Shown here piece after piece: positions 35,481-43,592 of a stretch of DNA of 64,000 nt. This stretch comes from Blastomonas sp. SL216. GTDB lineage: Bacteria > Pseudomonadota > Alphaproteobacteria > Sphingomonadales > Sphingomonadaceae. Made by a program: the position numbers and the translations under genes. The stretch lies in NCBI GenBank assembly GCA_026625625.1, contig CP113055.1:1676501-1740500 (forward strand), given 5' to 3'. Under the pieces are notes generated by a model, which made no database searches, had not been told where the DNA came from, and saw nothing but the letters and a program-made list of their open reading frames with translations. Every line of letters starts with the position of its first letter. Within the stretch, counting starts at the first letter, position 1.

Positions 35481-37558
35481 GCAGCGATTCCGGGCGCGAC
35501 GCCCACGCCGAGAATGGCCGCATATTGCCACGCAGCTGCCTGCGGGAAAGTGCCGATGACGATGTTCCTGGGATCGAGGAGCAGTTCGCCGCCCAGGCCG
35601 GTGTCGATCGCGGCAAGGTCGACATAGCGCAGTTGCTCCTTTCCGGAGACCTCCGCCGTGCCGCCGCCGCGGATGCCGGTCGCCTTGATCGCGCCCAGCA
35701 TCGTCGTCTGCTGGTCCGACCAGATGATCGCGCCGCCGCCGATGCCGCGCGACGACGACACGTCGATCTGAACACCGTCGTTGACGAAGTTGGTCGCCGC
35801 ATTGGCGATCGGCGCGAGCGGGCCGAAACGGCCCTCGAACCGTTCATAGTCGCTGCGTGTTGCGCGGTCCGCAGCGCCGCCCTGGAAGGCGCCGCCGACG
35901 CGCACCAGCCCGCCCTGTTTCATCCCCCGCGCGGAAAGCTGCGTCGACAGCAGCCGGATCGACTTTCCGCCAATGTCGATATTCCCGCCCAGGCCCAGCA
36001 GGCCGTCGGCGCGGTAGGTGCCGCTGGTCGCGACATCGCCCAGGCCGGACACCCGAATGGTTCCGCCACTCAGGCCGCCCGACACATCGCTGATGCCGCC
36101 GACATTTTCGGTGATCGAACCGCCCGACGTGTAGCGGATCGTGCCGCCATCGCCGCGAAGCGCGCTCGCCTCGACCGTCGCCGCCAAAGACAGCGCGCTG
36201 CTCGCCGCCACCGTAACGCTGCCGCCGCCGCGCTCGCCCGAAGCGCTGATCTCGCCGCCCAGCGCCACCGCGCGGCCCGAGATGTTCACCGCGCCACCGG
36301 TCAGCCCCGTGCCGCCGCTGGCATCGATCCGGCCCAGCGTCTGCACCACGCCGTCGCCGCCATCGATCTTGACGCTGCCCAGCCGAATCTGGCCGTTCGG
36401 TTCTTCGCGGAAGCTCGTCGCAACCAGATCGCCCTCGATCCGCACTGCGCTGGTCATCAGGTCGCGCGCGGCCTGCGCGCTGATATAGATCTGTCCGCCT
36501 TGCGCCTCGCTGCGCCCGGCGGCCGTCACCAGCGCCTGCAGTTCGCGTCCGAAAACATCCTTCAGGCCCGCTGCATCCGATACCGGCACCGCGATCTGCA
36601 GGAAGCGATCGCCGCCGAAATCGAGCGTGATCGCATCGCCCGCGCCATAGGCGATCCGCCCCAGCCGCGCGGAGACCACGCCTTCGTTGACCACCGAACT
36701 GCCCAGCAGTGCGACATCGCCACCGTTGGCGCTGATCGCGCCGCCGTTGAAAATGCCCTTGGCCGCGCCCGTGCGGCGGAAGGTAAAATTGCCGCTGAGG
36801 AAATCGGCATCGGCGATGTCGAGCGTCGAGGCGACAAAGGACCCGGTATCGATCTTCGCGCCTGCGCCAATCGCGATGCCATTGGGGTTGATCAGGAACA
36901 GCTTGCCGGTGGCGGTGAGCGTACCGGCGATACGGCTGTCGGTATCACCGGTGACGCGGAACAGCGCGCGCGATGCTGCGCCCGGCTGCTGCACGTCGAC
37001 CGTGGCACCTGCCGCAATATCGAAGCTCTGCCAGTTGACGATGGCCTTGTCGCTCGATTGCTGCACCGTCAGCTTGGTCGGCGAGCTCTGGCTGAACCCG
37101 ACGGTGCCGAACACCACATCCGCGCCCACCGGCATAGCGCGCGGCACGCTGAGCGTGACCGGTGCTGCGGACGACGCGGCGCCTGCTGGCGATCCGTCGG
37201 AAACTGGCGCGGATATGCGGATATCCTCGACCGCAACCGGGGCAGCAATCCGGACATCCTCGACCGTGACCGGGGCCGATATCCGGATATCGTCAACCAG
37301 CACCGGGGCAGCGATGCGAATGTCCTCGGGCGCCAGGCGCGACTGGAACCGCACCTCTTCGGGCAGGCGCATCTCGGGAAGCCCCTGAAGCAGGGCCCGC
37401 CCGCCTGCCCCCTCTGGCGTGCCGACAGGCGCAGCGACGGTCTGCGCCGCCGCATGACCGGCAAAGCCCATTCCGAATAGCGCCGTCGCTGAAAGAAAAA
37501 TCGCCTTGCGCCGGGAGTTTGCAGCCGATGCGTAACCCCTAACCTTCAACGACTGCAT
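34103..37558 (-). CDS. TpsA N-terminal part: signal, TPS domain, beta-helix, first FG-GAP-like repeats
   Basis: The ATG at 37558 gives a long Sec signal (KAIFLSATALFGMGFAGHAAAQ is the hydrophobic part). Residues about 70-125 repeat EDIRIxAPV four times. The TPS domain follows (about 135-330) with NPNGI, then a glycine-rich region and FG-GAP-like repeats of the pattern FGxSVSLNxxGDRLAVG. In-frame reading is lost near 34218, after SVRLFSFVGSNF, where one extra T on the coding strand would restore FGTVNQIGTLG. About 35 out-of-frame residues precede the stop at 34103. Confidence 0.8.
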   Translation of the reverse strand: MQSLKVRGYASAANSRRKAIFLSATALFGMGFAGHAAAQTVAAPVGTPEGAGGRALLQGLPEMRLPEEVRFQSRLAPEDIRIAAPVLVDDIRISAPVTVEDVRIAAPVAVEDIRISAPVSDGSPAGAASSAAPVTLSVPRAMPVGADVVFGTVGFSQSSPTKLTVQQSSDKAIVNWQSFDIAAGATVDVQQPGAASRALFRVTGDTDSRIAGTLTATGKLFLINPNGIAIGAGAKIDTGSFVASTLDIADADFLSGNFTFRRTGAAKGIFNGGAISANGGDVALLGSSVVNEGVVSARLGRIAYGAGDAITLDFGGDRFLQIAVPVSDAAGLKDVFGRELQALVTAAGRSEAQGGQIYISAQAARDLMTSAVRIEGDLVATSFREEPNGQIRLGSVKIDGGDGVVQTLGRIDASGGTGLTGGAVNISGRAVALGGEISASGERGGGSVTVAASSALSLAATVEASALRGDGGTIRYTSGGSITENVGGISDVSGGLSGGTIRVSGLGDVATSGTYRADGLLGLGGNIDIGGKSIRLLSTQLSARGMKQGGLVRVGGAFQGGAADRATRSDYERFEGRFGPLAPIANAATNFVNDGVQIDVSSSRGIGGGAIIWSDQQTTMLGAIKATGIRGGGTAEVSGKEQLRYVDLAAIDTGLGGELLLDPRNIVIGTFPQAAAWQYAAILGVGVAPGIAAGNDVGGGDQFGVSLALNGTGDRLAVGSDLDDGFGDTAFNSGSVRLFTFTDTSFSGGALVGTIGRGYTGAGNIDLGAALEAQDQFGRSVSLNQLGDRLAVGAVSDAGANNNASNVGSVRLFTFSNTSFAGGALAGTIGLGYAGANDIDLGTALDANDSFGISVSLNGAGNRLAVGASADGGFGNAFSGTGAVRLFTFADTSFSGGQLVGTIGRGYTGSGDMDLGSALENADRFGSAVALNGIGNRLAVGATGDAGFANDAPGAGSVRRFVFTDSNFGGGVFSGTTGRGYTGTGDDNLGTALESGDMFGSSVALSTNGMAVGAVRDAGSTNSVSGSGAVRLFIYSLSNFTGGTLQATIGRGYAGTKDFDPGSSLAVDDQFGSAVALTADGTRLVAGAVGDDGFGDVSVSSGSVRLFSFVGSNFSVPSTRSGPWGSVMPVAIRSIWGAGLRPMMDSAPRSH

Positions 37559-37564
37559 GCATTA

Positions 37565-37580
37565 CCCCCAAATTTGGGGG
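37565..37580. promoter_or_regulatory. 16-bp palindrome overlapping the tpsA ribosome site
   Basis: CCCCCAAATTTGGGGG is a perfect palindrome. On the minus strand its GGGGG arm lies 6 bases before the tpsA ATG and is the only purine-rich ribosome-site candidate, so a hairpin would hide it. Upstream, 37581-37974 holds no gene I can support; the tpsA promoter is presumably there. Confidence 0.55.
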
Positions 37581-37974
37581 TCAACTGTCGCAGTCTGTGA
37601 CAAATTGCAATCGGTTGTATGCAAGCCTGCGCATTTTATAACTCTTGCAGGTAACGCGCATCGGTGGATGGTCAGGCAAAAAGTCCGATATCATCGACAT
37701 TTTATGCCACTCTGTGCATCGCACCGATTTTCCGTTGCGATACAGGCCGTTGGCACGGTTGCCCCAAATCGGATCAATGTTCAATCCGCATTTACCATCG
37801 CGACTCGGTCGGGTTGACGGAGGAATTGAGGACCAGAGCAGGGGAATGCTGCAACCACGGCGCGCGCGGACGATTGCCTTTCCGTTTTTCACAGGTCTTG
37901 CCAGTTGCCATGTCGCAACAGAACCGATGCCAATGGTCTGAGCCTGATGATACGAGCGGGGTCGAACCTGACCT

Positions 37975-38027
37975 TAGAGCACTTTTCGACCAATTTGGGC
38001 CACCGTGATTGGTCGAAAAGTGCTCTA
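37975..38027. terminator. 20-bp perfect inverted repeat at the 3' end of the serine hydrolase gene
   Basis: The arms 37975-37994 and 38008-38027 (TAGAGCACTTTTCGACCAAT and its complement) are separated by 13 bases. The stop codon of the minus-strand serine hydrolase gene is the first three bases of the stem. The strong stem fits a transcript end, but there is no long T-tract, so a dispersed repeat unit is also possible. Confidence 0.6.
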
Positions 38028-39173
38028 GCTCGCCTCGCTGGCCCACTTCTCGAAGCGCGAGGCATAAGGGGATGTCGGGTCGAGCAGGCGGACAAGATCA
38101 CGCATTGGAGTTACGCCTTGAAGCATGGGAACATTCAGGAAAATCACGATGCCGTCACGCGACGGCAGGTGTGTGTAGGCCAGAGTGAGTTGGGACCAGT
38201 CGCCGCCTTCGTGCCCAATGGTGCGGCGTTGCCCCTGGTCGACAACCACGAACCCGAGCCCATAGCCTTCCGCCTCGGGGCAAATGGTGGGGTACAGGCT
38301 GCAATCGACCACCGCTTCATCGCCGCGATCGGTCACGATCCGGTCACGCTCCATGGCGAGTTGCGTACCATAGCCCGTGTGGTCGCCGATCGCAGACATT
38401 ATCCTCGAATAGTCCCGTAGCGTGATCAGCATTCCGCCCGCGGCCGACCATTCACCGTCTTTCCAGCAGAAGCCCGGTCGGCAACCTGGGTCATAGCGCT
38501 TCCCCGTTTCGTCTATTCCGAGCGCCACATTCTGCTGATCGGCGTGATCGACTGTCAGTCTTGCATTCCTGATCCCCAGCGGTTTGAAAAGATATCGGTC
38601 GACCAGCGCCGGAAAGCTGGCACCCTGTTTGCGCTCGATGGCCCTCCAGAGATAATTGAAGCCTTCGCCCGAATAGCCATAGCCGCTGCCTGGATCGCGT
38701 TCGAACGCCAGCTTGCCGCCCGGACGCAGAAAACGCCAGTTGGGAAATCCGCTGCGATGCGTGAGGATCAAGCGCGGCGTCAGCAACCGATGTCGGGCGT
38801 CACCCGCGATGTCGGGGTCCACCCAGTATCGATACAACGGCTCGTCAAGATCGACCTTGCCGTCGGCCACCATCCGCAAAAGGGTCTCGGCAGCGACAGT
38901 CTTGGTGATGGAGGCAACATCAAAGCGGGTTTCCGCATTAGCTGGCACACCCCCGGCGTCGCCATGATAGTGCTCGAAAACCAGCTTTCCGTCCCTCAGG
39001 ACGCCAATGGCGGCGGTGTGAACACGGTGCTCGGTCAAAACCGTATCGATCTGCCGACGCAATAGTGCGTCGCTCGCCTGGGAAGCGGCGTAAACGGGCC
39101 GTCGCTCGATCGAGGGGGCACAAGCGGATAGAATTGCCAAGCCGAAGACGGCGACGAGCATCTGGCGTATCAT
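38025..39173 (-). CDS. Class C beta-lactamase-like serine hydrolase (lipoprotein)
   Basis: 382 residues from the ATG at 39173, which has a GAGG ribosome site 7 bases upstream. A lipoprotein signal ends in LAILSAC (Cys18). Penicillin-binding-fold motifs are present: SITK (Ser88, Lys91), YSG at about 167 in the YxN position, and GHEGGDW as the third motif. This pattern is the broad esterase/DD-peptidase/AmpC-like family (Pfam Beta-lactamase), whose members often act on esters or D-amino-acid peptides, not necessarily antibiotics. It is separated from the LytTR gene by about 100 bases. Frame extension to 39254 lacks a ribosome site and was not used. Confidence 0.85.
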   Translation of the reverse strand: MIRQMLVAVFGLAILSACAPSIERRPVYAASQASDALLRRQIDTVLTEHRVHTAAIGVLRDGKLVFEHYHGDAGGVPANAETRFDVASITKTVAAETLLRMVADGKVDLDEPLYRYWVDPDIAGDARHRLLTPRLILTHRSGFPNWRFLRPGGKLAFERDPGSGYGYSGEGFNYLWRAIERKQGASFPALVDRYLFKPLGIRNARLTVDHADQQNVALGIDETGKRYDPGCRPGFCWKDGEWSAAGGMLITLRDYSRIMSAIGDHTGYGTQLAMERDRIVTDRGDEAVVDCSLYPTICPEAEGYGLGFVVVDQGQRRTIGHEGGDWSQLTLAYTHLPSRDGIVIFLNVPMLQGVTPMRDLVRLLDPTSPYASRFEKWASEAS

Positions 39174-39274
39174 TGGAAACCTCAGGAATGGAGCAACTCG
39201 CTCATCCCTGGACACGGCATCGAACCTGATCCGAAAAATCCGGCGAACCGACACAGGTTGGCCGCCAACTTACA

Positions 39275-40060
39275 TCAGCCGGAAAGACCCCGAATAATCC
39301 GGGCGCCATCGCGGCTGGTGATCACCGACTTTCCGTTGCACATGTGCAACGTCAGTCGGCCGTTTCCAGCGGGTTCTGCCCGAACGATCGCGCCACGCCT
39401 GACGATGTGAGAGCGATGCACGCGCAGGAACTCGCCGGGCAGCGCATGCGTCAGGCTCGACAGCGTCCGGCTCGAGAGAAATGTCCGCTGCATCGTCACG
39501 ATCTCGACATAGCCGTCGGCGCCCGACAGCTGGACTATCTCATCCAGCGCTACCGAGATGATCTGATCGCCATCCCTCAAAAGGAGCGGCACCGAGGGAT
39601 CGCCCGGCTCGGGCGATGCCTCCGATGTCGAAGCTGCTGGCGGACTCTGCACCAAAGGATGACGGTCAAGCCAAAGCACGAGTATCGCGTACAGCGTGAC
39701 GCCCTGGAATATCTGCCAGACCATTGCATTCTCGCTGAATGCGCGCGTCGCCAGCCCGTTTCGTATCCAGCTTCCGGTCAGCGCGAACCCCGCCAGTACC
39801 AAAAGATACCAGAAAAAGGTGAATACGAGTGATCCCAGCACATGCGCGCCAAGGCGCACGGTGTTGTCTGGGCGCATTCCACCGGCGAGGTGAAGCATCC
39901 CGGAAGCCGCAAACCCAGCCACCCCGAGCGCCATGACATTGATAACTGCCGAGCTGAAAGCATCGAACAGAGCGGAACCCGACAGAAGGAAAGCGAGACA
40001 GTAAGCGCAAAACAGCGCTATCAGCGCTCTCATGGCCGTTGCCCTCTGCATGGTTTTCAT
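39275..40060 (-). CDS. Membrane-bound LytTR-family transcription regulator
   Basis: 261 residues. The first 140 contain four hydrophobic segments (ALIALFCAYCLAFLLSG, AVINVMALGVAGFAASG, VLGSLVFTFFWYLLVLAGFAL, FQGVTLYAILVLWL). A LytTR DNA-binding domain follows from about 165 to the end (IVQLSGADGYVEIVT, RTFLSSRTLSSL, FLRVHRSHIVRR). ATG 40060 was chosen because GGAG lies 9 bases upstream. Such 4TM-LytTR proteins act as one-component regulators, often with a small partner inhibitor protein; none is seen beside it. It may control the neighbouring serine hydrolase, which follows on the same strand. Confidence 0.86.
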   Translation of the reverse strand: MKTMQRATAMRALIALFCAYCLAFLLSGSALFDAFSSAVINVMALGVAGFAASGMLHLAGGMRPDNTVRLGAHVLGSLVFTFFWYLLVLAGFALTGSWIRNGLATRAFSENAMVWQIFQGVTLYAILVLWLDRHPLVQSPPAASTSEASPEPGDPSVPLLLRDGDQIISVALDEIVQLSGADGYVEIVTMQRTFLSSRTLSSLTHALPGEFLRVHRSHIVRRGAIVRAEPAGNGRLTLHMCNGKSVITSRDGARIIRGLSG

Positions 40061-40128
40061 GTGCAGCATCTCCGTCGTGGCGGCAAGGTCGGGAACAGAC
40101 CGATGGTTGGCTCGCCATTCTCTTGCAT

Positions 40129-40377
40129 CATCGTCTTGCGACCGCACTGTTCCTTGGCGATGCTATTCAGATGTTCCGCGAGCGCGGATGGCGGATCATC
40201 GATGCGGATTTGGCATTCCGGTCAGCCGAGTTCGAACTCGTGCCGCAAGCGCTACCTGCCGGGCAAAGCCTGTTATGGGCACTGGCGAAAACCAACCCGG
40301 CACTGGCGGCAGACCTTCGCTATCCCGGTGAGGACGGGAAATACGAAGCTCCAAAAATGGATGCCCTCGGCATTTGA
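40129..40377 (+). pseudogene. C-terminal remnant resembling a polysaccharide deacetylase
   Basis: The plus frame encodes FLGDAIQMFRERGWRIIDAD, LPAGQSLLWALAK and RYPGEDGKYEAPKMDALGI, which I recognise as the C-terminal end of polysaccharide deacetylase-like proteins. No catalytic NodB domain or start remains and the frame upstream overlaps the 5' region of the LytTR gene, so this is a decayed fragment. The assignment is from memory of the family tail and is tentative. The rest of 40061-40586 is intergenic with a dispersed repeat. Confidence 0.45.
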
Positions 40378-40429
40378 AGTCGGTTGAACTGATCAGCGAT
40401 CGGCTTGTTCTCCCGAAGACCGGACATTC

Positions 40430-40560
40430 AAGAAACCACCCTTATTGGCCATACAGCAGCGGCCTTCCGCTTCCTGGAACCTGACAGGCAGTTATCCGAG
40501 CATCTCCGAAAAAACTTGCAGGCACAAAGCGACCCACAATCGGTCGGGCGAAGGCCATTT
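40430..40560 (+). repeat. Dispersed intergenic repeat, copy 1
   Basis: Contains GGCCATACAGCAGC, CTGACAGGCAGTTATCCGAG and a following TCTCCGAAAAAACTTGC, all close to the copies at 42125-42262 and 42640-42715. No coding potential is shared between copies. Confidence 0.55.
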
Positions 40561-40586
40561 GGGCTGCATCAAGGCCTGATGGTGGT

Positions 40587-42035
40587 TCAGGTGGTGACCG
40601 CCGATCCGGTTTTGCGCGCCAGTCTAATACCAATAGCGATTGCCAGCCAAGCCACTACGCATATCCACCCGAATACGTCGCCAATCAGAACGTAGAGTGG
40701 AGGGGAATTCAAAGCCGCGGGCAATTGACCGACAAGTTCGCCAACTTGCGCGCCGCTTCGGCGCTTGTCAATTATGCGCCCATAGGGGTCAGATAACGCG
40801 GCCATGCCATCGCGAGCCGTTCGCGCGACGGCGAAGCCGCCTTCAATACCGCGAATAGCCGCCACTCTCATCATCATGTCAGCATCTACGTCAAAGTCAT
40901 AGGCGGGCACCAGCATTGCTTTCGCCCCTTCGAAAGCATAGCGCCGAGCAAGTGTCGGAAAGTGCATGTCCTTGCAGATGGCAATGCCCGTGCCTGGCGC
41001 AGGCGAACCGATCAAAAGATCTCGGCTTCCGGGGGTAAGCTCCGCTTCCAGGCCTGGAACCAGGTGCTGCTTCACATAATTGGAGGCTGTGCCGTCCGGC
41101 AGCAGTGCCAAAGCATTATTCGTGATTATTCGTCCGTCATCGACCTCAACACCTATCACGATCGTTGCGGAGCGTTCGCCGGCGAGCGCGGACAAGGCTC
41201 TACGCGCTTGTCTCATTCCCGTCTCGTCCACTCGAAGAATTTTCTCTGGTAGAACCACGGTAGCACCGGGTCTGGCTGCGCGGTCGAGTGCAGCACCGTA
41301 AGTCTCGATGAAATCTCGCCAATCTCGTCGCGCTGGGCTGTTCCCGTCCGCTGCGATCATGACCACGACATGGCCGGTCGGAAGCGGATCGGTGTTCAGG
41401 CGGACGAGCCCGAACATGATTGCGGCGATGCTCGTCACAACGGCCAGAGTGTTGGCTTGCGGCACCAAGCGGATGGATTTCTCGCCCGACAAATACGCGA
41501 GGGCTAGACCAGCGGCAGAGCCAGGCAGCAAAATGACAAAGGTGATCAGCGGCACCCCTCCCAAACTGGCAAGCTGCTGGACGGCAAGTATCCGGCCCTG
41601 CGAATAGGCAAGGCTTCCTATGCTGCCGTGCGGTGAAAATTGAATAAGCAACGTATCGATGGCGGCCCATGACACAGGTAAGATGAGCGCAGCCATAACC
41701 GCGTTCATGCGCACCGCCACCGTCGCTGCCAGTTTGAGCGTGCTGCTCCATGCTATTGCATAAGCAATGGCAATGAAGACGGCTGCTGAAACAGAGCCGG
41801 TTTCGATTCGATAGCTCAGCGAAAGAGCCCCCGCGAAAAGTCCGATAACTAGCCCGACCACAGTGCGCGTTCGCTGCGGCGAGATCAGAACCGCTGCCAA
41901 AGCTGGTGCGGGCGCGAGCCATGTTGTCCACCAGATGGGATGGTTGGAATATCCTATTGCGAGAAGGGCCCCGGCAAGCAGCGCTAGCGTGACGACACCG
42001 AAGGAAAGTGGAAATTTGGACCTTGAGAAACGCAT
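40587..42035 (-). CDS. Apolipoprotein N-acyltransferase-like membrane protein
   Basis: 482 residues with about six N-terminal transmembrane helices and a carbon-nitrogen hydrolase domain. The nitrilase-type triad is visible: Glu264 in VVLPEKILRV, Lys322 in NYVKQHLVPG and Cys354 in IAICKDMHFP. Lnt adds the third acyl chain to lipoproteins in the inner membrane. The sequence VKQHLVPGLE and the genomic isolation from ybeX/miaB-type neighbours suggest an accessory paralogue, not the housekeeping lnt; that is inference. The ATG at 42035 is the first of the frame. Confidence 0.78.
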   Translation of the reverse strand: MRFSRSKFPLSFGVVTLALLAGALLAIGYSNHPIWWTTWLAPAPALAAVLISPQRTRTVVGLVIGLFAGALSLSYRIETGSVSAAVFIAIAYAIAWSSTLKLAATVAVRMNAVMAALILPVSWAAIDTLLIQFSPHGSIGSLAYSQGRILAVQQLASLGGVPLITFVILLPGSAAGLALAYLSGEKSIRLVPQANTLAVVTSIAAIMFGLVRLNTDPLPTGHVVVMIAADGNSPARRDWRDFIETYGAALDRAARPGATVVLPEKILRVDETGMRQARRALSALAGERSATIVIGVEVDDGRIITNNALALLPDGTASNYVKQHLVPGLEAELTPGSRDLLIGSPAPGTGIAICKDMHFPTLARRYAFEGAKAMLVPAYDFDVDADMMMRVAAIRGIEGGFAVARTARDGMAALSDPYGRIIDKRRSGAQVGELVGQLPAALNSPPLYVLIGDVFGWICVVAWLAIAIGIRLARKTGSAVTT

Positions 42036-42124
42036 CCTGCAAATGGTGCACGACGTTCGCGTTCACGTCCAGCGGGTGGGCAGACCAGTCGTGCAACGGC
42101 AGCTTGGGTGATCCGCTCCGCAAG

Positions 42125-42262
42125 AGCCACCATTCGCCTATCCACCCGGTTTCGGCCATACAGCAGCCGTTTGGCGCTTCCTGCAACCTGACGGGCAGCT
42201 ATCCGAGCACCTCTGAAAAAAGCTGCCTTTCGGCAAACGACCCCATAGCAGTCATCACTTCA
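42125..42262 (+). repeat. Dispersed intergenic repeat, copy 2
   Basis: Shares TTTCGGCCATACAGCAGC, CTGACGGGCAGCTATCC and GAAAAAAGCTGCCTTTCGGC with other copies. It fills most of the 42036-42290 gap, in which no other feature is visible. Confidence 0.6.
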
Positions 42263-42294
42263 TGTGATATGCTCGGCACACATCGGAGGCTTTG

Positions 42295-42570
42295 TTGTCG
42301 TTAGTCTATATCATCTTTACCGTAATCGCGGGATTGGCCCTAGACTGGGGACTAATCGAGCGATTGAAGGTTATTGTTGGCGCTTTCGGCGACAATGACG
42401 AGATCAGGTATCGTGACCTCCCCCGATGGCGTTTGTTTCTGATCGTTGTCGCATCATTCGTTGTAGGATGGAGCGTTGGCTACGATGAGCCATTTCCACT
42501 TTGGGCTGGAGGCCTTTTCGCATTAGCCAACGTGTATGGCGTTTGCACTGCCATACGGCACAGATCGTGA
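42295..42570 (+). CDS. Small membrane protein of unknown function
   Basis: 91 residues from a TTG at 42295 that has a strong GGAGG five bases upstream; a TTG one codon earlier is possible. Three hydrophobic stretches (IIFTVIAGLALDWGL, LFLIVVASFVVGWSVGY, LWAGGLFALANVYGV) suggest an integral membrane protein. I do not recognise a family. It is bracketed by dispersed repeats on both sides and stands alone, so no role can be inferred. Confidence 0.6.
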   Translation: MSLVYIIFTVIAGLALDWGLIERLKVIVGAFGDNDEIRYRDLPRWRLFLIVVASFVVGWSVGYDEPFPLWAGGLFALANVYGVCTAIRHRS

Positions 42571-42574
42571 TCAG

Positions 42575-42716
42575 GAAGGAAAGTCGAAGGGCAGCTTTCC
42601 ACCCAATTTCAGCCGTGGGGCAAGCTCGCACCGTTTCTCGAAACCCGACGGGCAGCTATCCAAGCATTGCTGAAAAAAGCTGCCGTTCGGCAAACGACCC
42701 CATTGCGGACAAATTC
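42575..42716 (+). repeat. Dispersed intergenic repeat, copy 3
   Basis: Contains GCAGCTTTCCACCCAATTTC, CCGACGGGCAGCTATCC, AAAAAAGCTGCCGTTCGGCA and ACCCCATTGCGGACA. The last parts are shared with copy 2, and the TTTCCACCCAATTTCAGCC part recurs at about 43186. Confidence 0.6.
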
Positions 42717-43106
42717 TTAGGCTGGCTCAACGAACTCCCAAGCAACTGATGCAGCTACTACGTGGCAGCGCGAGGTGATAATTTCCTCAAGCGAGTTTGG
42801 CGCATCATGGAAATCGCCGAATTCCAGCCCGAACAACCCATCACAATAAACGATATAAAGGCCTGACGATAAAACTTCGTAGTCGATCTTGGTATTTTTT
42901 ACAAACGCCACGCTCCTACAGTCAGCCATCATCAGTTTGATTTTCCTCCACTCAGAAACTTTGGACATGAGGTCGCATGCCTCCAATTCGATCGCCACGT
43001 TTGTATTTTCGTTTGAGGATATTATTGCCCACCTTCTTGCTACAGCATCGTTGAAGCTGTTGAACCGGTTTAGGAAATCATCAATTTCATCGTGCAGTAG
43101 ATTCAT
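42717..43106 (-). CDS. Hypothetical protein, 129 residues
   Basis: A soluble, acidic protein starting MNLLHDEIDDFLNRF with a central IELEACDLMSKVSEWRKIK and a C-terminal FGLEFGDFHDAP. No family is recognised. Its base composition is lower in GC than the surroundings, which fits the acquired character of this region and also the presence of immunity-type small proteins in such places, though nothing shows a partner toxin. The stop lies directly at the end of repeat copy 3. The ribosome site is weak. Confidence 0.55.
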   Translation of the reverse strand: MNLLHDEIDDFLNRFNSFNDAVARRWAIISSNENTNVAIELEACDLMSKVSEWRKIKLMMADCRSVAFVKNTKIDYEVLSSGLYIVYCDGLFGLEFGDFHDAPNSLEEIITSRCHVVAASVAWEFVEPA

Positions 43107-43590
43107 AAAACTTGTCTAAGCATTCCGCTGAGTTAAATGTCTTCAGTGCTCCGTCAATGAGTTGATAAATTGCCGCATGTCTGATTTCCACCCAATTTCA
43201 GCCATGAGATACCCTGTGGCCGCTGCCTGACAGCCGACATGCGGCTTCAGCCCTTTCGTGGCCAGGACCTGCCATTCAACAACCGGTCCAATAGCGGACC
43301 GACTGTTTGCCGATAGCCGCCGGCCAGCAAAGCGCCCCAGTATCGGTCATTTCGGCTTTCCTGCTGGATGCCAGAAAGCGGACATGGATGCCGACCATGC
43401 TGGATAGCGGGTTTGGGAAATGCCGGTTGTTCGAAGTTCGTCGCCCGGATGGCGGGGTGCGGCGGAAGCAGACAATCCAACACTGCGAGGGTGCTATCGT
43501 CGATCGCCTAACGGTGGACCGGTTCAGTTCCCGCTGAGAGACACTTCTGGCCATGTTCCTAGCGACAGAGTGTTTTCGGATCCGTGGATC
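43107..43590. other. Intergenic stretch with degenerate dispersed repeats, no gene
   Basis: No frame here has family-like sequence. TTTCCACCCAATTTCAGCC at about 43186 and segments with CAACCGGTCC and TTTGCCGATAG echo the dispersed repeat family. Confidence 0.5.
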
Positions 43591-43592
43591 AT

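Larger units (their letters stand above)
20801..37558 (-). pseudogene. Giant TpsA exoprotein (filamentous-haemagglutinin type) with three frameshifts
   Basis: Read as one gene it spans 5,586 codons, about 5,585 residues. Order: signal peptide (ends near GHAAAQ), short repeated EDIRI(A/S)APV segment, TPS haemagglutination domain (DVVFGTVGFSQ, VNWQSFDI, FLINPNGIAIG), a glycine-rich beta-helix, about 18 FG-GAP-like repeats, about 39 MBG/YDG-like repeats and a C-terminal tail with GCLVSAGGVCLATGN. The adjacent TpsB would secrete it as a surface adhesin. Frame breaks are at about 34216-34220 (an A5 run, one base short), 29873 and 28212 (each an extra TA). The sum is a multiple of three, so N- and C-terminal parts are in the same frame. 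It may be a pseudogene, phase-variable, or contain sequence or assembly errors. Confidence 0.75.

Noticed and set aside
35237-37480. Plus-strand 747-codon frame antisense to the TpsA N-terminus
   Set aside because: Composition is that of an antisense shadow (Arg, Ala, Asp, His rich), and the opposite strand has a complete TPS domain and signal peptide.
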